64,000 bases of DNA from Pseudorhodoferax sp. Leaf274 (GCF_001422445.1 NZ_LMNA01000027.1:1-64000), one strand, 5' to 3'. Numbered from the stretch's first letter, positions 27,809-36,318 are shown. Notes: generated by a model from the letters alone, not told the origin. Translations and numbers: made by a program.

Positions 27809-28771
27809 ATGAACCGCCGAAACACGCTCGCCACCCTCGCCTTGGCCCTGACCTGTGGGCTGGCCTCGGCCCAGGCATTTCCGAACAAGCCGATCACGCT
27901 GGTGGTGCCCTTCCCGCCCGGGGGCAGCTCGGATGCACTGGCCCGCGCGCTGACCACGCCGCTGTCGCAGGCACTGGGCCAGCCCGTCATCGTGGAAAGC
28001 CGCCCCGGTGCGGGCGCCACCATCGGCGCGGACTTCGTGGCCAAGTCCAAGGCCGACGGCTACACGCTGCTGATGGGCGCCGTGCACCACACCATCGCCA
28101 CCAGCGTCTACCGCAAGCTGCCCTACGACTTCGAGAAGAGCTTCGCGCCCATCACCACGGTGGCCATGGTGCCCAACGTGGTGGTGGTCAATGCCAAGTC
28201 GACCGCCACCGACGTGAAGGGACTCATCGCGCTGGCCAAGGCCGCGCCGGGCAAGATGGCCTACGGCTCCAACGGCAACGGCACGGTGCAGCACCTGATC
28301 GGCACGCAGTTCTCGGGCCTGGCCGGGGTCGAACTCGTGCACGTGCCCTACAAGGGCAGCGCGCCGTTGACCACCGACCTGCTGGGCGGGCAGATCGACC
28401 TGTCGTTCGACACGCTCACGCCGCTGGTGCAGCACATCCAGGGCGGCAAGCTGCGCGCGCTGGCGGTGACCACGGCCCGGCGCTCCAGCACGCTGCCCGA
28501 CGTGCCCACGCTGGCCGAATCCGGTCTGCCGGGCTTCGACCAGGGCACCTGGTTCGGCATCCTCGCGCCCGCGGCCACACCCGGCGAAGTGGTGGCCCGG
28601 CTCAACGCCGAGATGGTCAGGATCATCCACGCACCGGAGTTCAAGAAGCGCATGGCGGAGATCGGCGCCGAGCCCGTGGGCGACACGGCCGGGCAGATGG
28701 CCGCGCGCATCAAGGACGACACCGCCAGGTACGCCCGGCTCGTGAAGGACGCCAAGGTGGCGATCGAGTGA
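27809..28771 (+). CDS. tripartite tricarboxylate transporter binding protein paired with dehydrogenase
   Basis: A 320-residue Bug/TctC protein with a signal peptide ending ASAQA and CTGGAGAC as ribosome site. Hallmarks: ITLVVPFPPGGSSDALAR, GQPVIVESRPGAGATIGADFVAKSKADGYTLL, VPYKGSAPLTTDLLGG. It follows the tartrate/malate dehydrogenase by 110 bases in the same direction, so a dicarboxylate ligand (tartrate or malate-like) is the best guess. As with the other two receptors in this window, no membrane subunits are adjacent; they would have to be shared from elsewhere in the genome. Confidence 0.9.
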   Translation: MNRRNTLATLALALTCGLASAQAFPNKPITLVVPFPPGGSSDALARALTTPLSQALGQPVIVESRPGAGATIGADFVAKSKADGYTLLMGAVHHTIATSVYRKLPYDFEKSFAPITTVAMVPNVVVVNAKSTATDVKGLIALAKAAPGKMAYGSNGNGTVQHLIGTQFSGLAGVELVHVPYKGSAPLTTDLLGGQIDLSFDTLTPLVQHIQGGKLRALAVTTARRSSTLPDVPTLAESGLPGFDQGTWFGILAPAATPGEVVARLNAEMVRIIHAPEFKKRMAEIGAEPVGDTAGQMAARIKDDTARYARLVKDAKVAIE

Positions 28772-28820
28772 GCGCGGGGGTGCCCCGGCCGACGGCGCAC
28801 GGCGCGCGCGCCGCCTGCGA

Positions 28821-30455
28821 TCAGCTGCGGCGCTGGACCACCACGTCGACCGGACCTTGCAGCGCGAGGTCGATGGCCAGCAGCCCGTCCACCACCGCCA
28901 GCCGCGTGCCGCCCCGCTGCGCGACGACGGCACCGGCCTGGAGCCGGCCGACGTTCTTGCCGTCGACCCAGATGTCGAACACGCCGTCGCGCGCCAGGTT
29001 GCCGACGCGGAACGCCGTGCGGGCTCCCGGCTGCGCTGCGTTGCCGGGCAGCAGCGTGGCCACCAGCGCCTGGCGCGGCGCGTCGTACACCGCACGCGAC
29101 ACATAGGCCTGCGGGAAGGCGACGCCGGTGACGAAGGGCTCGCTGAAATGGCTGCGCGGCCACGGCGCGTTGACCATGCTGTACAGGCCGTCGCGCACGT
29201 TGATGCGGGCCAGTCCCAGCAGCGCGTTGCCCGTCAGCGTGTTGACGCGCGGGGTCGCGAACGCGTCGCGCGGCATGGCGGCAGGATCGGCCCCGGCCGC
29301 TGCGAAGGCATCGTTGCGCGGGTAGTACAGGCCTTCGTCGACCCAGGTCGGCGCCCAGTGCCGGTCGGCATAGGCCAGCATCGCGTCCACGGCCTGGCGG
29401 TCACCGACCTCCGCGGCCAGCGCGGCGAAGAAGCCGTTGTCCCAGCTGAACAGCGGCGACGGCGCCTTGAACGGGATCACGGCCGTGCCATCGCGCTGGC
29501 CGACCAGGTACTTCTGCTTGAGCAGCGGATAGGCCGCCTCCACATCGGGCCGCGACCAGGCATGCATGAAGATGCCGGCCCAGCCGTCGTTCCAGGCGAA
29601 GTCGTTGCGCAGCACCTTGTCCTGGCGGATGAGCTTGTACTGCATGAACGACCCGCTGGACCGGTCGAGGAACTTCTGCTCCTCGAACGCCTGCAGGTAG
29701 CGCGCAGACACCTCCTCGAAGAGCCGCGTGCCGTGCCGGAAGTCGTACAGCTTGAAGCCCAGGATCGGATGCTGGTTGCACTCCACGAAGACGGCGTTGG
29801 GCTCGCACTCGATGCCGGCGTAGCCACCTTCCTCGAACTGGCGGCGCAGCGTCTCGGCCAGCTTGCCCGCGTCGTAGCGGAACTCTTCCCGGCCGACCCC
29901 GCGGCCCACCGGGTTGTGCACGAAGGTCAGCGCGCCGGGGCGCTCGTACTTGTCGGAGTCGTACAGCACGGCGTGCGTGGCCACCATCTGCATCAGGTGC
30001 CCGCTGTACATGATGTTCTGGCGCACCACGGGGTCGATCCAGCCTTCCGACAGGCGCACCAGGTCCGGGTCGAACTGCTTGGCGCCGCGGCTGGTCTGCT
30101 CCCAGAAGCTCCAGACGTCGAAGCGCAGCATCTTGTCGATGAGCCGCTCGTTCACGCGTTGGTAGTGCTCGCGGTAGGCCGGCGTGTAGTGGTAGTTGGC
30201 CAGGTTCAGGGTGTAGCTCATCATGGCCAGCTGGTAGCGGTAGGCGTCGAAGCCGCCCTGGCCTGCTTCGGCGCTGTCCATGCGCGACCAGTCGTTGAAC
30301 GGCTGGTCCGCCAGGTTGGCGATGAAACGCAGGTGGCCGAGCTGCGCACGGTCGAGCGCGCGGTAGTCGCTCATGCGGGGCAAGGCAGGCTCGGCGGCGG
30401 CACCGGCTGCCGCCAGGGCGAGCGAAAGGGCGGCGGCGATGGACGAGGTCTTCAT
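28821..30455 (-). CDS. linalool dehydratase/isomerase-like exported enzyme
   Basis: A 544-residue protein with a signal peptide (start ATG 30455, GGAG upstream; cleavage near AAAEPA). It matches the linalool dehydratase/isomerase (LDI) family: NIMYSGHLMQM with His153 corresponds to the LDI catalytic His, and GIECEPNAVFVEC keeps both active-site cysteines, Cys217 and Cys226, at the same nine-residue spacing as LDI Cys171/Cys180. LDI of Castellaniella defragrans interconverts geraniol, linalool and myrcene in the periplasm. This protein is about 150 residues longer, with an extra C-terminal beta-type domain ending near GPVDVVVQRRS. It is the last gene of an operon with TlpA-like and SCO1-like redox proteins. 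Substrate unknown. Confidence 0.75.
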   Translation of the reverse strand: MKTSSIAAALSLALAAAGAAAEPALPRMSDYRALDRAQLGHLRFIANLADQPFNDWSRMDSAEAGQGGFDAYRYQLAMMSYTLNLANYHYTPAYREHYQRVNERLIDKMLRFDVWSFWEQTSRGAKQFDPDLVRLSEGWIDPVVRQNIMYSGHLMQMVATHAVLYDSDKYERPGALTFVHNPVGRGVGREEFRYDAGKLAETLRRQFEEGGYAGIECEPNAVFVECNQHPILGFKLYDFRHGTRLFEEVSARYLQAFEEQKFLDRSSGSFMQYKLIRQDKVLRNDFAWNDGWAGIFMHAWSRPDVEAAYPLLKQKYLVGQRDGTAVIPFKAPSPLFSWDNGFFAALAAEVGDRQAVDAMLAYADRHWAPTWVDEGLYYPRNDAFAAAGADPAAMPRDAFATPRVNTLTGNALLGLARINVRDGLYSMVNAPWPRSHFSEPFVTGVAFPQAYVSRAVYDAPRQALVATLLPGNAAQPGARTAFRVGNLARDGVFDIWVDGKNVGRLQAGAVVAQRGGTRLAVVDGLLAIDLALQGPVDVVVQRRS

Positions 30456-30485
30456 GGCGGTCTCCAAGGGTGGTCAGGGCAGGGT

Positions 30486-31022
30486 TCAACGGGAAGGCGG
30501 CAGGGCAAGCGCACGGGACAGGATGGACCGGACATCCGGGGCCGACCAATCGACGGGCCCCGCGAAGCGGTGCACGACGACGCCGCCCGCGTCGACCAGC
30601 AGCGCCGCCGGAATGGCCCGCACGCCAGCTGCAGCCAGGGCGTTCATCTCCGGGTCCACGAACACCTGCAGGTGGCCCAGCCGCTCGCGCTGCAGGAACG
30701 CACGCACGCGCGGCGCGCCATGGCGGTCCAGCGAGAGGGCGACCACGGCCAGGCCCTGGCCGCCCAGCTGGGCCTGCAGGCGGTCGAGTTCCGGCAGCTC
30801 GGCCTTGCACGGCGCGCACCACGTCGCCCACAGGCTCAGCAGCACAGCCTGGCCGCGCCAGTCGGAGAGGCAGCGCTCGCCCCCGGCAGCGTCGGCGAAG
30901 CACAGTGCCGGCATGGACGTGCCGACCGCCGCCGGGGGGCGTGCGGACTCTGCCGGCGCGGCAGCAGCGCCCAGCAGGCCCGCGGCCAGCAGCACGAGCC
31001 AGGCCACGCGCCGGCTCACCAT
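30486..31022 (-). CDS. TlpA-like exported thioredoxin-fold protein
   Basis: A 178-residue protein with a signal peptide or anchor (about 1-26) and a thioredoxin fold of the TlpA/ResA type. The redox motif is WATWCAPC with Cys69 and Cys72, plus a conserved cis-Pro (AIPAALLVD). Such proteins reduce disulfides of periplasmic clients or metal-binding cysteines. It overlaps the upstream SCO1-like gene by 7 bases and lies 30 bases before the LDI-like gene, which has two essential-looking cysteines in an oxidising compartment, so keeping these reduced is an appealing role (inference). Confidence 0.82.
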   Translation of the reverse strand: MVSRRVAWLVLLAAGLLGAAAAPAESARPPAAVGTSMPALCFADAAGGERCLSDWRGQAVLLSLWATWCAPCKAELPELDRLQAQLGGQGLAVVALSLDRHGAPRVRAFLQRERLGHLQVFVDPEMNALAAAGVRAIPAALLVDAGGVVVHRFAGPVDWSAPDVRSILSRALALPPSR

Positions 31023-31639
31023 GACCACCGGCGCATGGCCGCTGCGATGGTGTCGCGCATGTCCTCGCCTGTCGCACCATACGGAATCAGCGTCACGAAG
31101 CCGCCCGCAGGGTCGAACAACAGGGCTGCGGCGGTGTGGCTGACGGTGTAGCGCCCGCCTGCCACGTCGCCTTCGAAGGCGTAGCGGATGCGGAAGGCGC
31201 GCGCGGCGGCATCGATCTGGGCGCGTGTACCGGTCGCGGCCGACAGCCCGGGACCGAAGGCCTCGGTGTAGGCCCGCAGCACCTGCGGCGTGTCGCGGTC
31301 GGGGTCCACCGAGACGAACAGGCCGTGCACGGGCTGCGGCCTGGGCCCGAGCAGCTGCTGCGCGTGCGCCAGCGCGGCCAGCGTGCTCGGGCAGACGTCG
31401 GGGCACCCCGTGTAGCCGAAGAACACGACCAGCCACTGGCCATTGAAGCTGCGCTCATCGACCAGCTGCCCCCGTGTGCCGGTGAGCGAGAACGGCCGGC
31501 CGACCGGGAGCGCGCCGCTGCCGTCCGGCGCCGGCGGTGCGGCGGCGCAGGCACCGCACAGCAGCAGGCCTGCCACGAGGCGGCCGATCTGTGACAGAAC
31601 CGAGGTCGGCCGCGTCACCGCGGCCCGGATGCTGGGCAT
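31016..31639 (-). CDS. SCO1/SenC-family protein
   Basis: A 207-residue exported protein. The copper/thiol site is intact: GCPDVCP gives Cys79 and Cys83, and SHTAALL gives His168, the third ligand. SCO proteins deliver copper to the CuA site of cytochrome oxidase or act as thiol reductases. I use ATG 31639, which follows GGGAGAC; the N-terminus is hydrophobic with a Cys-containing stretch (LLLCGAC) that could be a lipid anchor. First gene of the operon with the TlpA-like and LDI-like genes, with no cytochrome oxidase genes nearby, so a role in maturing the LDI-like enzyme is possible. Confidence 0.85.
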   Translation of the reverse strand: MPSIRAAVTRPTSVLSQIGRLVAGLLLCGACAAAPPAPDGSGALPVGRPFSLTGTRGQLVDERSFNGQWLVVFFGYTGCPDVCPSTLAALAHAQQLLGPRPQPVHGLFVSVDPDRDTPQVLRAYTEAFGPGLSAATGTRAQIDAAARAFRIRYAFEGDVAGGRYTVSHTAAALLFDPAGGFVTLIPYGATGEDMRDTIAAAMRRWSW

Positions 31640-31725
31640 GGGCAGTCTCCCGTCGGGCTGAGCGACCCCTGGCAGCCCGGACACGGCGGCCCAGGCACGG
31701 CGCTAGGATCAAGGCCCGCACCTTA

Positions 31726-31754
31726 TCAAGTATCTTGAACTTAAAGATACTTGA
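31726..31754. promoter_or_regulatory. perfect 11-bp palindrome, MarR-type operator
   Basis: TCAAGTATCTT at 31726-31736 is the exact reverse complement of AAGATACTTGA at 31744-31754, with a 7-bp spacer. It is AT-rich in GC-rich surroundings and sits between the divergent marR-like gene and the SCO1-TlpA-LDI operon. The spacing of half-sites suits a winged-helix dimer, so it is probably the binding site of the adjacent MarR protein. Confidence 0.75.
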
Positions 31755-31800
31755 AAACCCGCATATGACCTGCCGCCCTCGCCGGGGCGCAATCGCAGCC

Positions 31801-32409
31801 ATGAAGAAAACGCCTGTCCAGCGCCGACCCGCACCGTCGACCACCGTCCCCGACCTGCTGGAGCAGATGGCATCGGCTCGTCGTCTCGGGCCGGACGGCG
31901 CGCACGCCGATCCGATCCAGGGCGATTCGGACGTGCTGGTGGCGCAGTGGCAGCAGCAGTTCGCCGCCGACGACATCACCGTGCTGACACTGGGCATCCG
32001 GGTGCGCCGCGCCGCGATGCTGATCGACGAGTTGATCGCAGCCGAGTCGGAACGCTTCGGCCTGAAGCTCAACGAGATGCTGCTGCTGATGGCGCTGCGG
32101 CGCGTGGGAGCGCCCTATGCCCTGCGGCCCACCGACATCCTGAAGCTGCACAGCGTCACGTCCGGCACGGTGACCTACCGCATCGACCAGCTGACCAGGC
32201 AGGAATTGGCCGAGCGCATGCCCGACCCGTCCGACCGGCGTGGCTACCTGGTCCAGCTGACGCCGCGCGGCCTGGAGACCATCGATGCGGTGCTGCACCG
32301 GCTGCTCGAGGGCTTTCGCACCAGCCTGCAGCCGATGGCGGCGGTGCCCGGCGCGCTCTCCGTGTTCGAGGAATCGCTGCGCCTGTACGAACGGTGCATC
32401 TCCGCATGA
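31801..32409 (+). CDS. MarR-family transcriptional regulator
   Basis: About 202 residues from ATG 31801 (ATG 31765 is an alternative). After an N-terminal extension of roughly 50 residues, the winged-helix part shows the MarR pattern: LMALRRVGAPYALRPTDILKLHSVTSGTVTYRIDQLTRQELAER (DNA-recognition helices) and DRRGYLVQLTPRGLETID (wing). It is longer than a typical 140-residue MarR protein. It is divergent from the SCO1-TlpA-LDI operon with a perfect palindrome in between, so it most likely represses that operon and itself until a small, possibly terpenoid or aromatic, ligand binds. Confidence 0.85.
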   Translation: MKKTPVQRRPAPSTTVPDLLEQMASARRLGPDGAHADPIQGDSDVLVAQWQQQFAADDITVLTLGIRVRRAAMLIDELIAAESERFGLKLNEMLLLMALRRVGAPYALRPTDILKLHSVTSGTVTYRIDQLTRQELAERMPDPSDRRGYLVQLTPRGLETIDAVLHRLLEGFRTSLQPMAAVPGALSVFEESLRLYERCISA

Positions 32410-32445
32410 ACCGGCGCTTGCCGCCGGGCCGCGCGCGCCGGTGCT

Positions 32446-33063
32446 TCAGTAGCCGACCGTGAAGCGCTGCCGCGCATGGCGCGGCCGCTCGATCTCGTCG
32501 GCCAGCGCGATGGCGAAGTCTTCCATCGAGATGTGGCTGTTGCCCTGCGCGTCGACGAGCAGCGCGTCGCCGCCCAGGCGGAACGTGCCCGTGCGCTCGC
32601 CGGGCGCGAACACGGCCGAGGGCGAGACGAAGGTCCAGTCGATGCCCTGCTCCGCACGCAGCGCCTGCAGGAACACGCGGCCTGCGCCGGCCTCGGCCTT
32701 GTAGGCGTCGGGGAACTGCGGCGTGTCGATCAACGCCACGCCGGGAGCGACTTCCAGGCTGCCGGCGCCGCCGACCACCACCACGCGCGGCACGCCGGCC
32801 TGCCGGGCCGCGGCCAGCAGCGTGGCGGCATCGATGCCGCCGGCAAAGCGCGTGCTGCTGACCACCACGTCGTGGCCCTGGATCAGCGGCACCAGCGCGG
32901 CCAGTTGCGTGGCGTCTGCCGCCACGGTGGTGAGGCCGGGGCGGGGCACGGCCTTGGACGGATCGCGCGCGATGCCGGTCACGCTGTGGCCACGCGCCAG
33001 CAGTTCGTTGGCGATGCGGGAACCGGCGTTGCCGGTGATGCCGAGGATGGCGACTTGGGTCAT
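32446..33063 (-). CDS. NAD(P)-binding protein (NmrA/YwnB-like atypical SDR)
   Basis: A 205-residue Rossmann protein starting MTQVAILGITGNAGSRIANELL, where GITGNAGS is the nucleotide-binding loop of atypical SDRs. Later segments SPSAVFAPGERTG and NSHISMEDFAIALADEIE are typical of the YwnB/YesF-like NAD(P)H-binding group, often annotated as putative NADH-flavin reductases. No classical YxxxK pair is evident, consistent with the atypical class. It has a good GGAG-like site upstream and stands between the MarR gene (convergent) and a metallo-beta-lactamase-fold gene. Confidence 0.8.
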   Translation of the reverse strand: MTQVAILGITGNAGSRIANELLARGHSVTGIARDPSKAVPRPGLTTVAADATQLAALVPLIQGHDVVVSSTRFAGGIDAATLLAAARQAGVPRVVVVGGAGSLEVAPGVALIDTPQFPDAYKAEAGAGRVFLQALRAEQGIDWTFVSPSAVFAPGERTGTFRLGGDALLVDAQGNSHISMEDFAIALADEIERPRHARQRFTVGY

Positions 33064-33127
33064 GGTTGCTCCTTGTGAATGAGAAGAATGGTTCAGGCGC
33101 TGCCTGCGCCCACTGGGCGCATGGCGT

Positions 33128-34018
33128 TCATTGCGGCCACCGCATCTCGCCCTTGGCCACGCGTGCACTCAGTTCGAGGGACGACAGCTCGCCCAGCGTG
33201 GGAAAGCGCTTGCGCATGGCCGCGATCAGGGCCGCGCTGTCTGGCGCAGCGGCGGCCTCCTGCTCGAAGGCCTCGACATAGGCACGCGTGAAGGCCACGC
33301 TCTCCAGGCCCTGGGGCGCCTGTCCGCCCGCGCCGGGCAGGTAGTGCCCCGGCACCACGGTGGCGGGCTGCAGGGCCGCGATCGCGTCCAGCGTCTGCAG
33401 CCACTCGCGGCGCGAGGCCGGCGTCTGCGTGTCGGCCATCCACACATGGATGTTGGCCGCGACCGGGATGCCGCCCACCACGGCGCGCAGCGACGGGATC
33501 CAGACGAAGCTGCGCGCCGGCTGCGGCCCGCGGATCTCCAGCGCCTGGCCGTCCACGCTCAGCTGGCGTTCGCGCAGCACCTGCGGCAGCACCAGCTGCG
33601 CGGGCGCGTTGCCCTTGAGGATCGGGCCCCAGTGCGCGCGCTTGCCTTCCATGCTGGCGGCAATGGCCGCCACGGTCTCGGGCGTGGCCACGATGCGGGC
33701 CTGCGGGAAGGCCGCGCGCAGCACGTCCAGGCCGAAGTAGTAATCGGGGTCGCTGTGGCTCACGTAGATGGTGGTGAGCCGCTTGCCGCTGGCCCGGATG
33801 CGCGACACCAGCGCCTGGGCATCGTTGCGCTGGAATTGCGCGTCGATGAGCACGGCCTCGCGCGCACCGGTGACGAGCACCGAGCTGACCGGGAACACCG
33901 CCTCGGCACCGGCGTTGTAGACCTGCAGCGCCAGCGGCTCGGCCGCCATGGCGGCACCGGCGATGGCGAGGGAGGACGCGGCGGCAAGCAGCGTGCGGCG
34001 GGAAAAGGAAATCGTCAT
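33128..34018 (-). CDS. exported metallo-beta-lactamase-fold protein with altered metal site
   Basis: A 296-residue protein with a twin-arginine-like signal (FSRRTLLAAASSLAIAGAAMAAEP). The MBL fold is recognisable (VLIDAQF, TIYVSHSDPDYYFGL, VVPGHYLPG), but the zinc motif HxHxDH reads His88-Ser-Asp90-Pro-Asp92-Tyr93, so two of its histidines are replaced by Asp and Tyr. It may bind one metal or a different metal, or have lost hydrolase activity. ATG 34018 is used; a TTG lies further upstream. It is divergent from a LysR gene that starts about 100 bases away and may control it. Confidence 0.8.
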   Translation of the reverse strand: MTISFSRRTLLAAASSLAIAGAAMAAEPLALQVYNAGAEAVFPVSSVLVTGAREAVLIDAQFQRNDAQALVSRIRASGKRLTTIYVSHSDPDYYFGLDVLRAAFPQARIVATPETVAAIAASMEGKRAHWGPILKGNAPAQLVLPQVLRERQLSVDGQALEIRGPQPARSFVWIPSLRAVVGGIPVAANIHVWMADTQTPASRREWLQTLDAIAALQPATVVPGHYLPGAGGQAPQGLESVAFTRAYVEAFEQEAAAAPDSAALIAAMRKRFPTLGELSSLELSARVAKGEMRWPQ

Positions 34019-34119
34019 GGACAGGCCAATGTGCAACAGGGATGCACCATCTTATGTTTCTCGATTCGATGGAAAAACCGCCTACCATGCAATTCTTTGT
34101 TGCTCTGTTCGATGAAATC

Positions 34120-35076
34120 ATGGACCGCCTGACCGCCGCCGAAGTCTTCGTGCAGATCGCCGAGCGCGGCAGCATGGCGGCCGCCGCCACGGCGCTGGAC
34201 ATGTCGCGCGCGATGGTCACGCGCTACCTGGCGCAGATGGAGCAATGGGCCGGCACGCGGCTGCTGCACCGGACCACGCGCCGGCTCAGCCTCACGAACG
34301 CGGGCGAGCAGGCGCTGGCCCACAGCCGCCAGCTGCTGGAGGTGGCGCGCGAGCTGCCGCGCGTGGCCGAGGACGAGCGCCAGGCCGACCCCGTGCGCGG
34401 GCTGCTGCGCCTGGCCTGCGCGCAGTCGCTTGCGCAGGAGGTGCTGGCGCCCGCGGCGGCGGTGTTCCTGCAGCGCCACCCGCTGGCGGCGATCGACTTG
34501 CGCGTGGATTCGCGCGCCGTCAACCTGGTGGAGGAACGCGTGGACCTGGCCATCCGCATCAGCAACCAGCTGGAGCCCGGCCTGGTCGCGCGCCGCCTGG
34601 GAGACTGCGCGTCGGTGGTCTGCGCTTCACCCGACTACCTGGCCCGCCACGGCACGCCGCAGGGCCCCGAGGACCTGGCCGCGCACCGCTGCCTCACGTA
34701 CTCGTACTTCGGCCGCAGCGTCTGGGAGTTCGCCGACGCCCAGGGCCGCGCCATCGGCGTGCCGGTGGGCGGCCCGCTCAGTGCCAACGAGAGCCAGGTG
34801 CTGCTGGCGGCCGCGGCGCAGGGCGTGGGCATCACGCTACAGCCGGTCTATGCAGCAGCGCCCCTGCTGGCGTCCGGGCGGCTGCAGGCGCTGCTGCCGG
34901 GCTGGGAGCCGCAGGCCCTGGGCGTGCATGCGCTGTACCAGCCGCAGCGGCGCGTGCCGCCGCTGCTGCGCGCACTACTGGACTTCCTGGTCGGCTGGTT
35001 CGCCGAACCAGGCCACTGGCCCGCGGCCCGCGCGGCCCCCGCAAGCCCCGCGCGCAGCCGGCGCGTGCGCGCCTAA
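34120..35076 (+). CDS. LysR-family transcriptional regulator
   Basis: A 318-residue LTTR from ATG 34120 (MDRLTAAEVF, the usual start position for this group; in-frame ATGs at 34087 and 34042 exist). The helix-turn-helix covers FVQIAERGSMAAAATALDMSRAMVTRYLAQME. The effector domain includes LRLACAQSLAQEVLAP, RLGDCASVVCASPDYLARHG and SANESQVLLAAAAQGVGITLQP, the pattern of CrgA/DmlR-like regulators. It is divergent from the altered beta-lactamase-fold gene, its most likely target. Confidence 0.85.
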   Translation: MDRLTAAEVFVQIAERGSMAAAATALDMSRAMVTRYLAQMEQWAGTRLLHRTTRRLSLTNAGEQALAHSRQLLEVARELPRVAEDERQADPVRGLLRLACAQSLAQEVLAPAAAVFLQRHPLAAIDLRVDSRAVNLVEERVDLAIRISNQLEPGLVARRLGDCASVVCASPDYLARHGTPQGPEDLAAHRCLTYSYFGRSVWEFADAQGRAIGVPVGGPLSANESQVLLAAAAQGVGITLQPVYAAAPLLASGRLQALLPGWEPQALGVHALYQPQRRVPPLLRALLDFLVGWFAEPGHWPAARAAPASPARSRRVRA

Positions 35077-35171
35077 GCTTGCTCGAAAAGCTTCGTTGGC
35101 CACGCGCCGCGCGGCTTCCAGAATGGGACGCTCCATCTCCGGGACCACCCGGGCCACACCATGGAAGCTCC

Positions 35172-35789
35172 ATGCGCACATTGATCATCCCGGGCTGGCG
35201 CAACTCCGGCCCCGGCCACTGGCAAAGCCTGTGGGAGTCGCAATTGCCCGACGTCGCCCGCGTACTGCAGGACGACTGGGCCCAGCCGCGGCGCGCGGCC
35301 TGGATGGGCGCCACCGTGCAGGCCATCCTGGCCCGGCCCGAGCCCGTGCTGCTGGTGGCGCACAGCCTGGGCTGCATCGTCGTGGCGCACCTGCCGCCCG
35401 AGGCGCAGGCGCGCGTGCATGGCGCGCTGCTGGTGGCGCCGGCCGACCCCGAGCGCCGCGCCGTGCTGGTGGACTTCGCGCCCGTGCCGCACGCGCGGCT
35501 GCCGTTCCGCAGCACGCTGGTGGCCAGCACCAACGACCCCTACTGCCCCGTGCGCCTGGCCGGCGCGTACGCGCGCGCCTGGGGCAGCGAACTGGTGCGG
35601 CTGCCCGATGCGGGGCACATCAACGTGGAATCGGGCCACGGCGACTGGCCGCAGGGCCTGGCGCTGCTGCGCGCCCTGGCGGCAGCCCCGCCGCGCGCCG
35701 CCGAGCGCCCAGAGCCAGACGGGCGCCGCGCCGGCATGGGCCGCGCGCCGATCAGCGCGCCGGCTTGGCCAACTGCTCGACCGCCTTGA
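35172..35789 (+). CDS. RBBP9/YdeN-family alpha/beta hydrolase
   Basis: A 205-residue small serine hydrolase. It starts MRTLIIPGWRNSGPGHWQSLWE, the family signature, and has the nucleophile Ser65 in VAHSLGC and the catalytic His in GHINVESGHG. Physiological substrates of this family are mostly unknown. The last 38 bases overlap the 3' end of the convergent peroxiredoxin gene (35752-35789), and the C-terminal 35 residues are Pro/Arg-rich, a sign that the reading frame simply runs on past the conserved domain. Confidence 0.82.
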   Translation: MRTLIIPGWRNSGPGHWQSLWESQLPDVARVLQDDWAQPRRAAWMGATVQAILARPEPVLLVAHSLGCIVVAHLPPEAQARVHGALLVAPADPERRAVLVDFAPVPHARLPFRSTLVASTNDPYCPVRLAGAYARAWGSELVRLPDAGHINVESGHGDWPQGLALLRALAAAPPRAAERPEPDGRRAGMGRAPISAPAWPTARPP

Positions 35790-36318
35790 GCGTGTTGGCC
35801 ACGTGCGCCTCGGGGTCGGACCCGTGGTGCGTGAAGACGACCTTGCCGTCCTTGCCGATCACGTAGGAGATGCGGTCGGCCATGTCGGCCCGCCAGGACG
35901 AGCGCGCGTCGTAGTCCTCGATGGTCTTGGGGCTGGCGCCGGCCACGGCGAACTTGTCGCGGCAGGCCTCGACCGAGAAGCGCTTGAGCGTGTCGATGTT
36001 GTCGGCCGACACGCCCACCACGGTGGCGCCCAGCGCGGCGAAGCGCTCGCTGGCCTCGGCGAACAGATGGGCCTCGACCGTGCAGCCCTGCGTGAAGGCC
36101 TTGGGGAAGAAATACAGCACGACCGGGCCCTTGGCCAGCGCCTCGCTCAGCTGGAAGCGGAAGGTCTTGCCGCCCAGCGCGGCCTCGGTCGTGAAGCCAG
36201 GGGCGGCATCGCCGGGCTTGAGCGCGGCCTGCGCGGCCGACAGGCACAGGGCGCAGGCCGCCAGCACGGCCGCGCGGCGAAGGGATGGGCGCAGGGACGG
36301 CAGCAGGTTCACGGGCAT
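35752..36318 (-). CDS. exported peroxiredoxin (AhpC/TSA, Bcp-like)
   Basis: A 188-residue protein with a signal peptide (about 1-31, ending AAQAAL). The peroxidatic site FFPKAFTQGCT fits PxxxT/SxxC with Cys79. A second cysteine occurs in SVEACRDKFAV, a Bcp/PrxQ-like position for resolving. It should reduce hydrogen peroxide or lipid peroxides in the periplasm. Its 3' end overlaps the convergent hydrolase gene. Confidence 0.87.
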   Translation of the reverse strand: MPVNLLPSLRPSLRRAAVLAACALCLSAAQAALKPGDAAPGFTTEAALGGKTFRFQLSEALAKGPVVLYFFPKAFTQGCTVEAHLFAEASERFAALGATVVGVSADNIDTLKRFSVEACRDKFAVAGASPKTIEDYDARSSWRADMADRISYVIGKDGKVVFTHHGSDPEAHVANTLKAVEQLAKPAR

